Assembly: GCA_038233815.1 (NCBI GenBank)
Contig: JBBSVE010000003.1
Location: 1-46,067, forward strand
Source of the DNA: JBBSVE01 sp038233815
GTDB taxonomy: Bacteria; Pseudomonadota; Alphaproteobacteria; Rhodobacterales; Rhodobacteraceae
Direction: 5' to 3'
DNA length: 46,067 nucleotides
Shown: positions 15,918 through 24,581 of the stretch, piece after piece
How positions within the stretch are numbered: the stretch's first letter is position 1
Layout: every line of letters begins with the position of its first letter
Notes under the pieces: generated by a model
Databases searched by the model: none
What the model was told of the DNA's origin: nothing
Seen by the model: only the letters and a program-made list of their open reading frames with translations
Position numbers and translations under genes: made by a program

Positions 15918-16703
15918 ATGGCCGATGACCGCGCCCCCCGCCTTGCCGTCCTGATTGACGCGGACAACGTGCCCGCCAGCTACGCCGAGGCGATCTTCGA
16001 GGAGATCGCGGGGCTGGGCGAGGCCTCGGTCCGGCGGATCTACGGCGACTGGTCGGCGCAGCGGCTGGGCGGCTGGGCGAAGAAGGTGGCGGTGCTGGGG
16101 CTGGTGGCGGACCAGCAGTTTTCCAACACGCGGGGCAAGAACGCCTCCGATATAGGACTGGTGATCGCGGCGATCGATTTCCTGCACTCCGGGCTTTTCG
16201 ACGGCTTCGTTCTGGTGAGCTCGGACAGCGACTTTACCCGACTTGCGGCCCGGATCCGCGAACAGGGGCTCGACGTCTATGGCATCGGCGAGAAGAAGAC
16301 GCCGGAGGCGTTCCGCATGGCCTGCAAGCGCTTCATCTACGTGGAGAACCTGTCTGCGGGCGAGGAGCCTGCGGAGCCCCCGCGAGACGCCAAGCCCGAA
16401 CGCACAGCCGCGACCCCCGCCGGCATGATGCCCGAGATGCCCGCCGATGTGGCCCCGCCCCGCGCCGCCAAGGAGCCGCCGGCGAACGCGGTCCCGCTTA
16501 TCATCGCGGCGATGCGGGCGATCGACCCGGAGGGCGAGTGGTATTCGCTGGGCCAGATTGGTCAGTTCATCACGCTGGGTGCGCCGGACTTCGACACGCG
16601 GACCTACGGCGCGGGCAAGCTCAGCGATCTGGTGCGCAAGATCGGCCGGTTCGAGGTGAAGTCGGGGCCGGGCGGGCAGCTTCTCGCCCGCGACGTGGCC
16701 TGA
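15918..16703 (+). CDS. NYN-domain / OST-HTH (LOTUS) RNA-binding nuclease-like protein
   Basis: This 261-residue protein has two domains. Residues 8-140 are a NYN (PIN-like) domain: LAVLIDADNVPASYAEAIF, GDWSAQ, KNASDIGLVIAAIDFL and the SSDSDFTRLAARIRE motif give the acidic metal-binding residues of a ribonuclease. After a Pro/Ala-rich linker, residues of about 190-258 form an OST-HTH/LOTUS domain (EGEWYSLGQIGQFITLG..DFDTRTYGAGKLSDLVRKIG), a likely RNA-binding module. Such proteins are conserved in proteobacteria and are presumed to act in RNA processing or decay. The RNA substrate is unknown. The ATG at 15918 is preceded by GAAAGGA. Confidence 0.85.
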   Translation: MADDRAPRLAVLIDADNVPASYAEAIFEEIAGLGEASVRRIYGDWSAQRLGGWAKKVAVLGLVADQQFSNTRGKNASDIGLVIAAIDFLHSGLFDGFVLVSSDSDFTRLAARIREQGLDVYGIGEKKTPEAFRMACKRFIYVENLSAGEEPAEPPRDAKPERTAATPAGMMPEMPADVAPPRAAKEPPANAVPLIIAAMRAIDPEGEWYSLGQIGQFITLGAPDFDTRTYGAGKLSDLVRKIGRFEVKSGPGGQLLARDVA

Positions 16704-16785
16704 GGGCTCCGCCCCCCGCCCGATTGCATTCCGCCCCCCGCCCGACTATCTGGTGGCGACTGTCCTAGGCGGGAAGGCGCGTGCG

Positions 16786-17709
16786 ATGAACTGGATCTCG
16801 AACTACGTCCGCCCGACGATCAACTCTCTCTTCTCGCGCCGCGAGGTGCCGGAGAATCTGTGGACCAAGTGTCCCGAATGCGGGACGATGCTGTTCCACC
16901 GGGAGCTGAAGGACAACCTCAACGTCTGCACGACCTGCGACCATCACATGCCGTTCGCGCCACGCGACCGCTTTGCGGCCCTGTTCGACGGCGGCATCTT
17001 CACCGAGGTGAAAGTGCCCGAACCCGTCGCCGACCCGCTCGGCTTTCGGGACCAGAAGCGTTATCCCGAACGGCTTCGCGCGGCGCAGAAGACCACCGGC
17101 GAGAAAGAGGCGATGCTGGTCGCCGAGGGCGAGATCGGGCGCACGCCCATCGTCGCCGTGGCACAGGATTTTGCCTTCATGGCGGGCTCGATGAGCATGT
17201 ATGTCGGCAATGCGATCATCGCCGCGGCCGAAGTCGCGGTAAAGCGGAAGAAGCCGCTGGTGCTCTTTTCCGCCGCGGGCGGCGCGCGGATGCAGGAGGG
17301 CATACTCGGCCTGATGCAGATGCCGCGCACCACGGTCGCGGTTGACATGGTGAAGGAGGCGGGGCTGCCCTACGTCGTGGTTCTGACCCATCCCACCACC
17401 GGCGGCGTCACCGCCTCCTACGCCATGCTGGGCGACGTGCAGATCGCGGAGCCGAACGCGCTGATCGGTTTTGCGGGCGCGCGCGTGATCGAGCAGACGA
17501 TCCGCGAGACGCTGCCCGAAGGGTTCCAGCGCGCGGAATATCTGCTGGATCACGGGATGCTCGATCGGGTGACGCACCGGCGCGACATGAAGCAGGATCT
17601 CGTCACCGTGCTCCGCATGCTGATGAAGCTGCCGCCCGGCGTGCGCGGCGAGCTTCCCGCGCCGACGCCTGTGGCGGATGACGCACCGGCCAAGGCCGCT
17701 GTGAAATGA
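16786..17709 (+). CDS. accD: Acetyl-CoA carboxylase, carboxyltransferase subunit beta
   Basis: AccD, together with AccA, transfers CO2 from carboxybiotin to acetyl-CoA to give malonyl-CoA, the first committed step of fatty-acid synthesis. The 307-residue protein begins MNWISNYVRPTINSLF. It has the N-terminal zinc ribbon (CPECGTMLFH and CTTCDHH, two C-x-x-C pairs) and the crotonase-fold carboxyltransferase core with SAAGGARMQEG and HPTTGGVTASYAMLGD. Length and motifs are normal. The stop overlaps the folC start by 4 bases (ATGA), the common accD-folC arrangement in alphaproteobacteria. Confidence 0.97.
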   Translation: MNWISNYVRPTINSLFSRREVPENLWTKCPECGTMLFHRELKDNLNVCTTCDHHMPFAPRDRFAALFDGGIFTEVKVPEPVADPLGFRDQKRYPERLRAAQKTTGEKEAMLVAEGEIGRTPIVAVAQDFAFMAGSMSMYVGNAIIAAAEVAVKRKKPLVLFSAAGGARMQEGILGLMQMPRTTVAVDMVKEAGLPYVVVLTHPTTGGVTASYAMLGDVQIAEPNALIGFAGARVIEQTIRETLPEGFQRAEYLLDHGMLDRVTHRRDMKQDLVTVLRMLMKLPPGVRGELPAPTPVADDAPAKAAVK

Positions 17710-18980
17710 CCGGCGTCGAAGCGGGGTCCGACGTTCTGCTTCGGCGGATGATGACGCTGCACCCCAAGATCATCGACCTGACGCTGGGCCGGGTGGAGCG
17801 GTTGCTGGCGTCCTTGGGCCACCCCGAGCGCGCGGTGCCGCCCGTGGTCCATGTGGCCGGGACCAACGGCAAGGGGTCCACGCTCGCCATGATGCGGGCG
17901 GGGCTGGAGGGGGCGGGCCTGCGGGTCCATGCCTATACCTCGCCCCATCTCGCCCGGTTCCACGAACGGATCCGCGTCGCGGGCGCGCTGATCGGGGAGG
18001 ATGCGCTGGCAGGGTTGCTGGACGAATGCCTCGCCGCCAACGGGGGCGAGACGATCACCTTCTTCGAGGCGACGACCGCGGCCGCGTTTCTGGCCTTCGC
18101 GCGCACGCCGGCGGACTGGACGCTGCTGGAGGTGGGCCTTGGCGGGCGGATGGATGCGACGAACGTGGTGGCGCGTCCTGCGCTCACGGTCATCACGCCG
18201 GTTTCTCTCGACCATCAGCAGTATCTGGGCGACACGCTGGCTGAGATCGCGGGCGAGAAGGCGGGGATCCTGAAGCGCGGCGTGCCATGCGTGGTGGGCC
18301 CGCAACAGCCCGAGGCGCTGGCGGTCATCGAGGACCGGGCCGCGCGTCTGGGCGCGCCGCTGCTGGTGCACGGGCAGCACTGGCATTGCCAGCAGGATCG
18401 CGGGCGGATGGTGTTTCAGGATGAGACCGGGCTTCTCGATCTGCCGCTCCCGAACCTCGCCGGGCCGCATCAGATCCAGAACGCAGGCGCCGCGCTGATG
18501 GCGCTGCGCACATTGGGCGCGGGCAGTGCGGAGGCGGCGGTGAGCCGCGCCGAATGGCCCGCCCGGATGCAGCGCCTGCGCCACGGCCCCTTGGTGGAGG
18601 CGGCACCGGAGGCGGAGATCTGGCTCGACGGCGGGCACAATCCGGCCGTGGGCTCGGCGGTGGCAGCGACGCTTGCCACCATGCCCGCGCGGCCGACGCA
18701 TCTGATCTGCGGCATGCTCAACACCAAGGACGTGGAGGGGTTCCTGCGCCCGCTGGCCCCCTTTGCCGCCGACCTTCATGCCGTGTCGATCGACGGCGAG
18801 GCGGCGACGCTGCCCGCCTCCGCCACTTCGGCGGCGGCGCACTCGGTGGGCCTGACAGCGGTGGAGGCGGCCTCGGTGCAGGACGCGCTGGGGGACATCG
18901 TGGCGGGCGATCCCCGCGCGCGGGTGCTGATTTGCGGATCGCTCTATCTGGCGGGGCAGGTGCTGCGTCGGAACGGCTGA
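17706..18980 (+). CDS. folC: Bifunctional folylpolyglutamate synthase / dihydrofolate synthase
   Basis: FolC adds glutamate to dihydropteroate and then to folates using ATP. The 424-residue Mur-ligase-like protein has the P-loop VAGTNGKGSTLAMM near residue 57, the folate-binding TSPHLARFHERIRV, LEVGLGGRMDATNVV, SLDHQQYLGDTLAEIAGEKAGI, and the C-terminal LDGGHNPAVGSAV motif. All are normal for FolC. It is translationally coupled to accD through a 4-base overlap. Confidence 0.97.
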   Translation: MTGVEAGSDVLLRRMMTLHPKIIDLTLGRVERLLASLGHPERAVPPVVHVAGTNGKGSTLAMMRAGLEGAGLRVHAYTSPHLARFHERIRVAGALIGEDALAGLLDECLAANGGETITFFEATTAAAFLAFARTPADWTLLEVGLGGRMDATNVVARPALTVITPVSLDHQQYLGDTLAEIAGEKAGILKRGVPCVVGPQQPEALAVIEDRAARLGAPLLVHGQHWHCQQDRGRMVFQDETGLLDLPLPNLAGPHQIQNAGAALMALRTLGAGSAEAAVSRAEWPARMQRLRHGPLVEAAPEAEIWLDGGHNPAVGSAVAATLATMPARPTHLICGMLNTKDVEGFLRPLAPFAADLHAVSIDGEAATLPASATSAAAHSVGLTAVEAASVQDALGDIVAGDPRARVLICGSLYLAGQVLRRNG

Positions 18981-19047
18981 GGCGGGCGCCCTTGCATCCC
19001 GGTGGGCGGCGTGAAACCGTGATCCGCGCCCGGTCCGAAGGTTCCCC

Positions 19048-19989
19048 ATGCTGCCGATCCTTCTGAAGACGCTGCCCTTCTTCGCGCTCATCGGACTGGG
19101 ATACGGAGCCGCCCGCCTGCGTTTCTTTCCGCCCGACGCGACCGCCTGGCTCACCCGGTTCGTGTTCTTCTTCGCCCTTTCCGCCATGCTCTTCCGGTTC
19201 GCGGCCAGCCTGCCCTTGCGCGAGATCTGGGACGGGCGGTTCCTGATGGCTTATCTCGCCGCCAGCACGACGGTCTATCTCCTCGCCATGGCGGTGGCGC
19301 AGTTGCGCCGCGTGCCCACGCTGGAGACGGCGGTGGAGGCGCAGTGCGCAGTGATCGGAAACGTGGGCTTTCTGGGCGTGCCGCTTTTGGTGGTGCTGCT
19401 AGGTCCACACGCGGCGGGGCCGGTGCTGATGGTCCTCTCCATCGACCTCGTGGTGTTCTCCTCGCTGATCACCCTGATCGTGGCGGGGGTGCGGGAGGGG
19501 CGGCTCCATCTGGGGATCTGGCGCATCCTGGCGCTTGGCCTCGCGCGCAATCCGATGGTGGTGAGCATCGTGGCGGGGCTGCTCTGGTCCGCGACCGGCG
19601 TGGGCCTGCCGGGACCGGTGGAGGATTTCATGGCGATCCTCGGTGCGGCTGCCAGCCCTTGCGCACTTTTCGCCATCGGTGCCTCGCTCGCCACCAAGAC
19701 GGCGGAGCGGATGGCCGTGGCGGGCTGGCTCTCGTTCTGCAAGCTGGTGCTGCATCCGGGGGCTGTGGCGGTCTGTGCGCTCCTGCTCTTCCGGGTGGAG
19801 CCGCAGCGCGCGGGCGTGATGATCGCGGCGGCCTCGCTGCCGGTGGCGAACAACGTCTATATCCTTGCCCAGCATTTCGGCGTGGCACCGCAGCGCGTGT
19901 CGGCGTCGATCCTGATCTCGACGGCGGTGAGCATTCTGACCATAACGGCGGTGATCGCGATGACCGCACCGCTGGGGGGGATGCAATGA
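19048..19989 (+). CDS. AEC-family (auxin efflux carrier-like) transporter
   Basis: This 313-residue protein has about ten hydrophobic segments with a pseudo-twofold layout. It begins MLPILLKTLPFFALIGLGYG, with the family motif region around FVFFFALSAMLFRFAA and the second-half ASPCALFAIGASLA. AEC carriers in bacteria move small carboxylates such as malate or malonate. The substrate here is unknown. The stop overlaps the next gene's start by 4 bases, so it forms an operon with the nitroreductase and fghA. Confidence 0.88.
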   Translation: MLPILLKTLPFFALIGLGYGAARLRFFPPDATAWLTRFVFFFALSAMLFRFAASLPLREIWDGRFLMAYLAASTTVYLLAMAVAQLRRVPTLETAVEAQCAVIGNVGFLGVPLLVVLLGPHAAGPVLMVLSIDLVVFSSLITLIVAGVREGRLHLGIWRILALGLARNPMVVSIVAGLLWSATGVGLPGPVEDFMAILGAAASPCALFAIGASLATKTAERMAVAGWLSFCKLVLHPGAVAVCALLLFRVEPQRAGVMIAAASLPVANNVYILAQHFGVAPQRVSASILISTAVSILTITAVIAMTAPLGGMQ

Positions 19990-20684
19990 CGGTGCCTAAA
20001 CCGGTCTATACGGCCCTCCCCCTGTCCGACCGGCGCGACCTGACGCCCCCCGACATGCTGGCCGGGGCGCAGCGGTTCGAGGCGCTGATGCGCCAGCGCC
20101 ATTCGGTGCGGGACTATGCCGATACCACGGTGGACCGCGCCGTGATCGAGGCCTGCATCCGCACCGCAGGCACCGCGCCCTCGGGGGCCAACCAGCAGCC
20201 GTGGCATTTCGTGGCGATTGCCAACGCGTCGATGAAAGCCCAGATCCGGAGGGCGGCGGAGGAGGAGGAGCGGCAGTTCTACGGCGGTGGCGGCGGCGAC
20301 GAATGGCTGGCCGCCCTGGAGCCGATCGGGACCGATGCCACGAAACCTCACCTGACCGTGGCGCCGTGGCTGATCGTCGTCTTCGCCCAGCGCTGGGGAA
20401 TGCGGGACGGCGCGCGGGTGAAGCACTATTACGTGCCCGAAAGCGTGGGCATCGCGACCGGGATGCTCGTCACCGCGCTCCACATGGCGGGGTTGTCCTG
20501 CCTCACCCACACCCCGAACCCGATGAAGTTCCTGAACGGCTTGTGCGCGCGCCCGGACAATGAAAAGCCGGTGATGATCCTCGCCGTGGGGCATCCCGCG
20601 GCGGATGCGACCGTGCCCGCCGTGGCGAAACGCAAGAAGCCGGTGGCGGAGATCATGACCCTGTTCGAAGGAGACGTGCCATGA
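19986..20684 (+). CDS. Nitroreductase-family flavoprotein, iodotyrosine-deiodinase-like
   Basis: This 232-residue FMN enzyme has RHSVRDYADTTVDRAVIEACI (FMN-binding Arg-x-S-x-R), RTAGTAPSGANQQPWHFVAI, a charged lid region EEEERQFYGG, YYVPESVGIATGMLVTALHMAGL, and a C-terminal RKKPVAEIM. The TAGTAPSGANQQPW stretch and the ATVP..RKKPVAEI tail match the iodotyrosine deiodinase subgroup of the nitroreductase superfamily. Bacterial members dehalogenate halotyrosines or act on related phenols; whether this one does is not known. It overlaps both neighbours by 4 bases. Confidence 0.85.
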   Translation: MTVPKPVYTALPLSDRRDLTPPDMLAGAQRFEALMRQRHSVRDYADTTVDRAVIEACIRTAGTAPSGANQQPWHFVAIANASMKAQIRRAAEEEERQFYGGGGGDEWLAALEPIGTDATKPHLTVAPWLIVVFAQRWGMRDGARVKHYYVPESVGIATGMLVTALHMAGLSCLTHTPNPMKFLNGLCARPDNEKPVMILAVGHPAADATVPAVAKRKKPVAEIMTLFEGDVP

Positions 20685-21511
20685 AGACCTTGTCGGAAAA
20701 CCGGTGTTTCGGCGGCGTGCAGGGGGTCTATTCCCATGCCTCGGACGCCTGCGGATGCGACATGACCTTTGGGCTCTTCCTGCCCGAGGAGGCGGAGCAC
20801 GAGCCGGTGCCGGTGGTCTGGTATCTCTCGGGGCTGAGCTGCACGCACGAGAATGCGATGGTGAAGGCCGGGGCGCAGAAATATGCGGCCGAGCATGGGG
20901 TCGGGCTGATCTTTCCTGACACCTCGCCGCGCGGCAAGAGCGCCGCCGACGACAAGGCGTTCGATCTGGGGCAGGGTGCGGGATTTTACGTCGACGCGAC
21001 GGAGGCCCCTTGGGCGAAGAACTTCCGGATGTGGGATTACGTGACGGAGGAGTTGCCCGATCTCGTCTTCTCCACCTTCCCGATGGAGCGGGATCTGCAG
21101 GCGATCACCGGGCATTCGATGGGCGGGCACGGCGCGCTTACTGTCGCCATGAGCTTTCCGGGCCGCTACCGCTCCGTCTCCGCCTTTGCACCTATCGCAA
21201 ACCCGGTGACGAGCGACTGGGGCCGCAAGCAATTCACCGCCTATCTTGGCGCGGACGAGGCGAAATGGGCGCCCCATGATGCGACGCTCCTGCTGCGCAA
21301 ACGCGGGTTCGACGGGCCCATGCTGGTCGATCAGGGCGCGTCGGACCAGTTCCTCAATCTCTTGAAGCCGGAGGCATTGGCCGAGGCGATCGCCACCGCG
21401 CGCCAGCCTGCGACGATGCGGATGCAGAAGGGCTACGATCACAGCTATTTCTTCGTGGCGAGCTTCATGGAGGATCACATGAGCTTCCACGCCGAGGCGC
21501 TCTATGCCTGA
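20681..21511 (+). CDS. fghA: S-formylglutathione hydrolase
   Basis: FghA hydrolyses S-formylglutathione to formate and glutathione, the second step of glutathione-dependent formaldehyde oxidation. The 276-residue alpha/beta hydrolase begins MKTLSENRCFGGVQGVYSH. It has YLSGLSCTHENAM (oxyanion side), the nucleophile elbow GHSMGGHGAL, FAPIANP, the catalytic Asp region VDQGASDQFL and the catalytic His in YDHSYFF. All are normal for the esterase D family. Its first-step partner frmA is in the same window at 12017 but not in this operon. Confidence 0.95.
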   Translation: MKTLSENRCFGGVQGVYSHASDACGCDMTFGLFLPEEAEHEPVPVVWYLSGLSCTHENAMVKAGAQKYAAEHGVGLIFPDTSPRGKSAADDKAFDLGQGAGFYVDATEAPWAKNFRMWDYVTEELPDLVFSTFPMERDLQAITGHSMGGHGALTVAMSFPGRYRSVSAFAPIANPVTSDWGRKQFTAYLGADEAKWAPHDATLLLRKRGFDGPMLVDQGASDQFLNLLKPEALAEAIATARQPATMRMQKGYDHSYFFVASFMEDHMSFHAEALYA

Positions 21512-21965
21512 GGGCGGTGCCATCTTCATCGACGCCGACGCCTGCCCGGTCAAGACCGAGGCGGAACGGGTCGCAACCCGGCACGGGATGCGGATGGTGC
21601 TGGTGTCGAACGGCGGCATCCGGCCCTCGGCCAACCCTCTGGTGGAGAGCGTTTTCGTGGAGGCGGGCCCCGACGTGGCCGATATGTGGATCGCGGATCG
21701 GGCCGGGGCGGGCGACGTGGTTGTGACGGGCGACATCCCGCTTGCCGCGAAATGCGTGGCGGCGGGGGCGCGGGTGATCCGGCACAACGGGGAGGAGCTT
21801 CACGGCCGCAACATCGGGCAGGTCCTGGCGACGCGCGACCTGATGGCGGACCTGCGATCGGCCGATCCGTTTCGCCAGGGCGGCGGCCGACCCTTCTCGC
21901 GCGCCGACCGCTCGCGCTTTCTCGAAGGGCTGGAGCGGGTCGTGCGGGCGGCAAAGGCGCTCTGA
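21504..21965 (+). CDS. YaiI/YqxD (DUF188) family protein
   Basis: This 153-residue protein has a PIN-like fold: IFIDADACPVKTEAERVA near the start, VVTGDIPLAAKCVAAGARVI in the middle and GRPFSRADRSRFLEGLERV at the end, all diagnostic for the UPF0178/YaiI family. The acidic residues suggest a metal-dependent nuclease-like site, but no activity is established. It overlaps fghA by 8 bases. Confidence 0.92.
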   Translation: MPEGGAIFIDADACPVKTEAERVATRHGMRMVLVSNGGIRPSANPLVESVFVEAGPDVADMWIADRAGAGDVVVTGDIPLAAKCVAAGARVIRHNGEELHGRNIGQVLATRDLMADLRSADPFRQGGGRPFSRADRSRFLEGLERVVRAAKAL

Positions 21966-22014
21966 TGTCGCGGGCGGGACAGACGCGGGCGCCGCGCGCA
22001 GGCATGGCCGTGGC

Positions 22015-23025
22015 ATGGTGAGCCTTCCGAGCCCCGACCGTCGCACGATGCTGCTGGGCATCGGGTCCGTCCTCGCGGCCTCGTGCTTCTTTTCGGTGAA
22101 CGACACCTCGATCAAGTTCCTGTCGGGTGGCTATGCGCTGCACCAGATCGTGCTGATCCGGTCGCTGATCGGGCTCGGGCTGCTCTTGGGTCTGGTGGTC
22201 CCGATGCGCGGCGGCTACCGCGTGCTCCGCACCGGCAAGCTGCATCTCCACGCAGCGCGGAGCCTCTGCGTCATCGCGTCGAACTTCTTCTATTTCCTCG
22301 GCCTCGCGGCCCTGCCCATCGCCACGGCGGCGGCGCTGTTCTTCATAGCACCGCTCGTCATCACCGCGCTTTCGGTGCCGCTGCTCGGGGAAAAGGTTGG
22401 CCCCCGGCGCTGGGCCGCAGTGGGCGTCGGGCTGGTGGGCGTGGTCGTCATGCTGCGTCCGGGCTTTGGCGATTTTCATCCCGCGATGGTCCTGCCGCTG
22501 CTGGCCGCCGTCTGCTACGCGCTTTTGCACATGATGACGCGCCGGATGGGCGGGACAGAGAGTGCGGTCACGATGACCTTCTACAATCAGGTGGCGTTCA
22601 TCCTCTTTTGCACGGTGAGCGGATTGCTGCTCGGGTCCGGGCAGTTCGCAGGTCAGACCGATCCGTCGCTCGCCTTTTTGCTGCGCGCGTGGGAGTGGCC
22701 TGCCGCCGCCGATCTGCCGATCCTCGCCTTGATCGGACTGGCGAGCGTGACCGGCGGCATCTTCATCGCACAAGCCTACCGGTCGTGCGAGGCGGCGCTG
22801 ATCGCGCCGTTCGAATATGTGGCGATTCCTCTCATGATCATGTTCGGGCTTCTCGTCTTCGGCGAATGGCCCGATGCGGTGGCTTGGGTCGGGATCGCGA
22901 TGATCTGCGGGTCGGGCATCTATGTCGTGTGGCGCGAGACGCGGGTGCGCCCCGAGGTTCCGCCGCTCGCCGCAGCACCCTCGGCCTTGCGCTCGGCAGC
23001 CGTGGAGGGACGCGATGATACCTGA
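22015..23025 (+). CDS. DMT-superfamily (EamA) transporter
   Basis: This 336-residue protein has ten hydrophobic segments arranged as two EamA repeats. The first repeat begins MLLGIGSVLAASCFFSVNDTSIKFL and contains ALPIATAAALFFIAPLVITALSVPLLGEKVG. The second contains GIFIAQAYRSCEAALIAPFEYVAIPLMIMFGLLVFGEWPD. These proline-rich EamA signatures (the end-of-repeat P...GE motifs) are clear. The substrate is unknown; many family members export amino acids or metabolites. The stop overlaps the start of the HAD gene by 11 bases. Confidence 0.9.
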   Translation: MVSLPSPDRRTMLLGIGSVLAASCFFSVNDTSIKFLSGGYALHQIVLIRSLIGLGLLLGLVVPMRGGYRVLRTGKLHLHAARSLCVIASNFFYFLGLAALPIATAAALFFIAPLVITALSVPLLGEKVGPRRWAAVGVGLVGVVVMLRPGFGDFHPAMVLPLLAAVCYALLHMMTRRMGGTESAVTMTFYNQVAFILFCTVSGLLLGSGQFAGQTDPSLAFLLRAWEWPAAADLPILALIGLASVTGGIFIAQAYRSCEAALIAPFEYVAIPLMIMFGLLVFGEWPDAVAWVGIAMICGSGIYVVWRETRVRPEVPPLAAAPSALRSAAVEGRDDT

Positions 23026-23638
23026 GGCAGTGGTTTTCGACATCGGCAACGTCCTCATCGGCTGGGCGCCAGAGGCCTATTACGACGCGCGATTGGGCGT
23101 GGATGCGCGCCGCGCGATGTTCGCGGAAACCGGGATCGAGGCGGTGAACGCCGCCATCGACGAAGGTGCGCCGTTTCAAAGCTCGATCTACGCGCTGGCC
23201 GACGCGCATCCGCGCTGGGCGGGCGAGATCCGGCAATGGCACGATGACTGGGCCGGGCTCGCCGTGCCCGTGATCGCCCATTCCCTGGTATTGCTTCGGC
23301 AGTTGCGCGCCAAGGGTGTGCCGGTCTTCGCGTTGACCAACTTCGGCGACGAGAGTTTCAGCCACGCGCAGGATATCTATCCCTTCCTGCGGGAGTTCGA
23401 TCGCTTCTATGTCTCGGGGCGTCTGCGGCTGGTCAAGCCCGCCCCTGCGATCTATGCGGCGGTGGAGGCGGACAGCGGTATCGCACCGGACCGGCTCCTC
23501 TTTACCGACGACAAGGCGGAGAACATCGCCGCCGCCGCCGCGCGCGGCTGGCAGGTGCACCGGTTCGAAGGGCCGGAGGGGCTGGCCGACCGGCTCGTCG
23601 CGGCGAGTCTGCTGACCCATGCCGAGGCGCAGCCGTAA
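23015..23638 (+). CDS. HAD-family hydrolase
   Basis: This 207-residue protein has the HAD motifs in order. Motif I (VVFDIGNVLIGW) replaces the second Asp of D-x-D with Asn in the common DxGNVL variant. Motif II is ALTNFGDE, Lys is in RLVKPAPAIY (motif III), and motif IV is LFTDDKAENI. It resembles the alpha-D-glucose-1-phosphatase/YihX and haloacid-dehalogenase-like subfamily. The substrate is not predictable. It is convergent with the sugar dehydrogenase gene, with 13 bases between the stops. Confidence 0.88.
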   Translation: MIPEAVVFDIGNVLIGWAPEAYYDARLGVDARRAMFAETGIEAVNAAIDEGAPFQSSIYALADAHPRWAGEIRQWHDDWAGLAVPVIAHSLVLLRQLRAKGVPVFALTNFGDESFSHAQDIYPFLREFDRFYVSGRLRLVKPAPAIYAAVEADSGIAPDRLLFTDDKAENIAAAAARGWQVHRFEGPEGLADRLVAASLLTHAEAQP

Positions 23639-23651
23639 TGTGGGCGTGACG

Positions 23652-24581
23652 CTAAAGCCGGAACGCCGGAACCTCGTGCCGCCTGCCGATGGTGAAGGCG
23701 TCCGACACCAGCACCATCGGCGCGAGGTCCACGTCGGAAACGCCATCGCGCACCAGCGTCGCCATCCGGGCATAAAGCGCGGGATATTCGCCCATGATGC
23801 TGGGCGCGCCGTTGGCTTTCTGTCCGTCCACCTCCAGCACGTTGCCGCCCATCCGCAGGGCGATCTGGCCCCGGTCGGTCCCGAACGTCATGTCCCAGGT
23901 CTGCGGACCCTCCTGCCGCCAGTCGAAATCGGCGGTGATGCCGCCGGTGAAGGTCAGCCGTGCGGCGATCGGGGTCTGGCAGTTCGTCGGCATGTCGAGG
24001 TCGGCGGAGAGGAGATGGACCGGCGCGGGCAGGATCTCCGTCAGGATGGAGAGCGCGTTGATGCCGGGGTCGAATACGCCCATGCCGCCCGGCTCGAACA
24101 CCCAGTGCTGGCCGGGGTGCCATTTGCGGACGTCCTCGCGCCAGGTGATGTGGCCCTCCCGGATCGTGGCGCCGGAAAGGCGGGCCTTCGCGGCGGCGAC
24201 GGCTTCGGCCATCCGGCTGTGCCATGTTGCATAAAGGCTGACGCCCTTCGCCGCCGCGATGGCGCGCAAGGCGTGGACCTCCGCCAGCGTGGCCCCCGGG
24301 GGTTTTTCGAGCATCAGATGGCGGCCCGCGGCGAGCACCGCTGCGGCCGCGGCAAAGCGGGGGGCGGGGGGCAGGCAGAGGCTGACGGTGCCGATGTCGG
24401 GATGCGCCTCCAGCATTGCGCCGATCCCGGTGTAGGCGGGGATGCCTGCCACCGTGCCGTGCCGCGATACCGTGGCGGCAAGCACCCAGTCCGGGCTGGC
24501 CGCGATGGCCGGGACATGCTGGTCAAGCGCGATCTTCCCGATGCCGACAAGGGCGACCTTCCGGCGCGGTCCCGCCTGCAT
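23652..24581 (-). CDS. Gfo/Idh/MocA sugar 1-dehydrogenase (L-arabinose or D-galactose type)
   Basis: This 309-residue NAD(P)-dependent enzyme has a Rossmann motif VALVGIGKIALDQHVPAI, the catalytic-site EKPPGATLAEV with Lys, and WHPGQHWVFEPGGMGVFDPGINALSI. The last stretch is diagnostic for the L-arabinose/D-galactose 1-dehydrogenase branch, which oxidises the aldose to its lactone. Its start overlaps the stop of the dehydratase gene upstream by one base (TGATG). The enzyme would be the first step of an oxidative, non-phosphorylating pathway and the adjacent dehydratase a later one. The preferred sugar (arabinose, galactose, fucose) cannot be decided from sequence alone. Confidence 0.87.
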   Translation of the reverse strand: MQAGPRRKVALVGIGKIALDQHVPAIAASPDWVLAATVSRHGTVAGIPAYTGIGAMLEAHPDIGTVSLCLPPAPRFAAAAAVLAAGRHLMLEKPPGATLAEVHALRAIAAAKGVSLYATWHSRMAEAVAAAKARLSGATIREGHITWREDVRKWHPGQHWVFEPGGMGVFDPGINALSILTEILPAPVHLLSADLDMPTNCQTPIAARLTFTGGITADFDWRQEGPQTWDMTFGTDRGQIALRMGGNVLEVDGQKANGAPSIMGEYPALYARMATLVRDGVSDVDLAPMVLVSDAFTIGRRHEVPAFRL

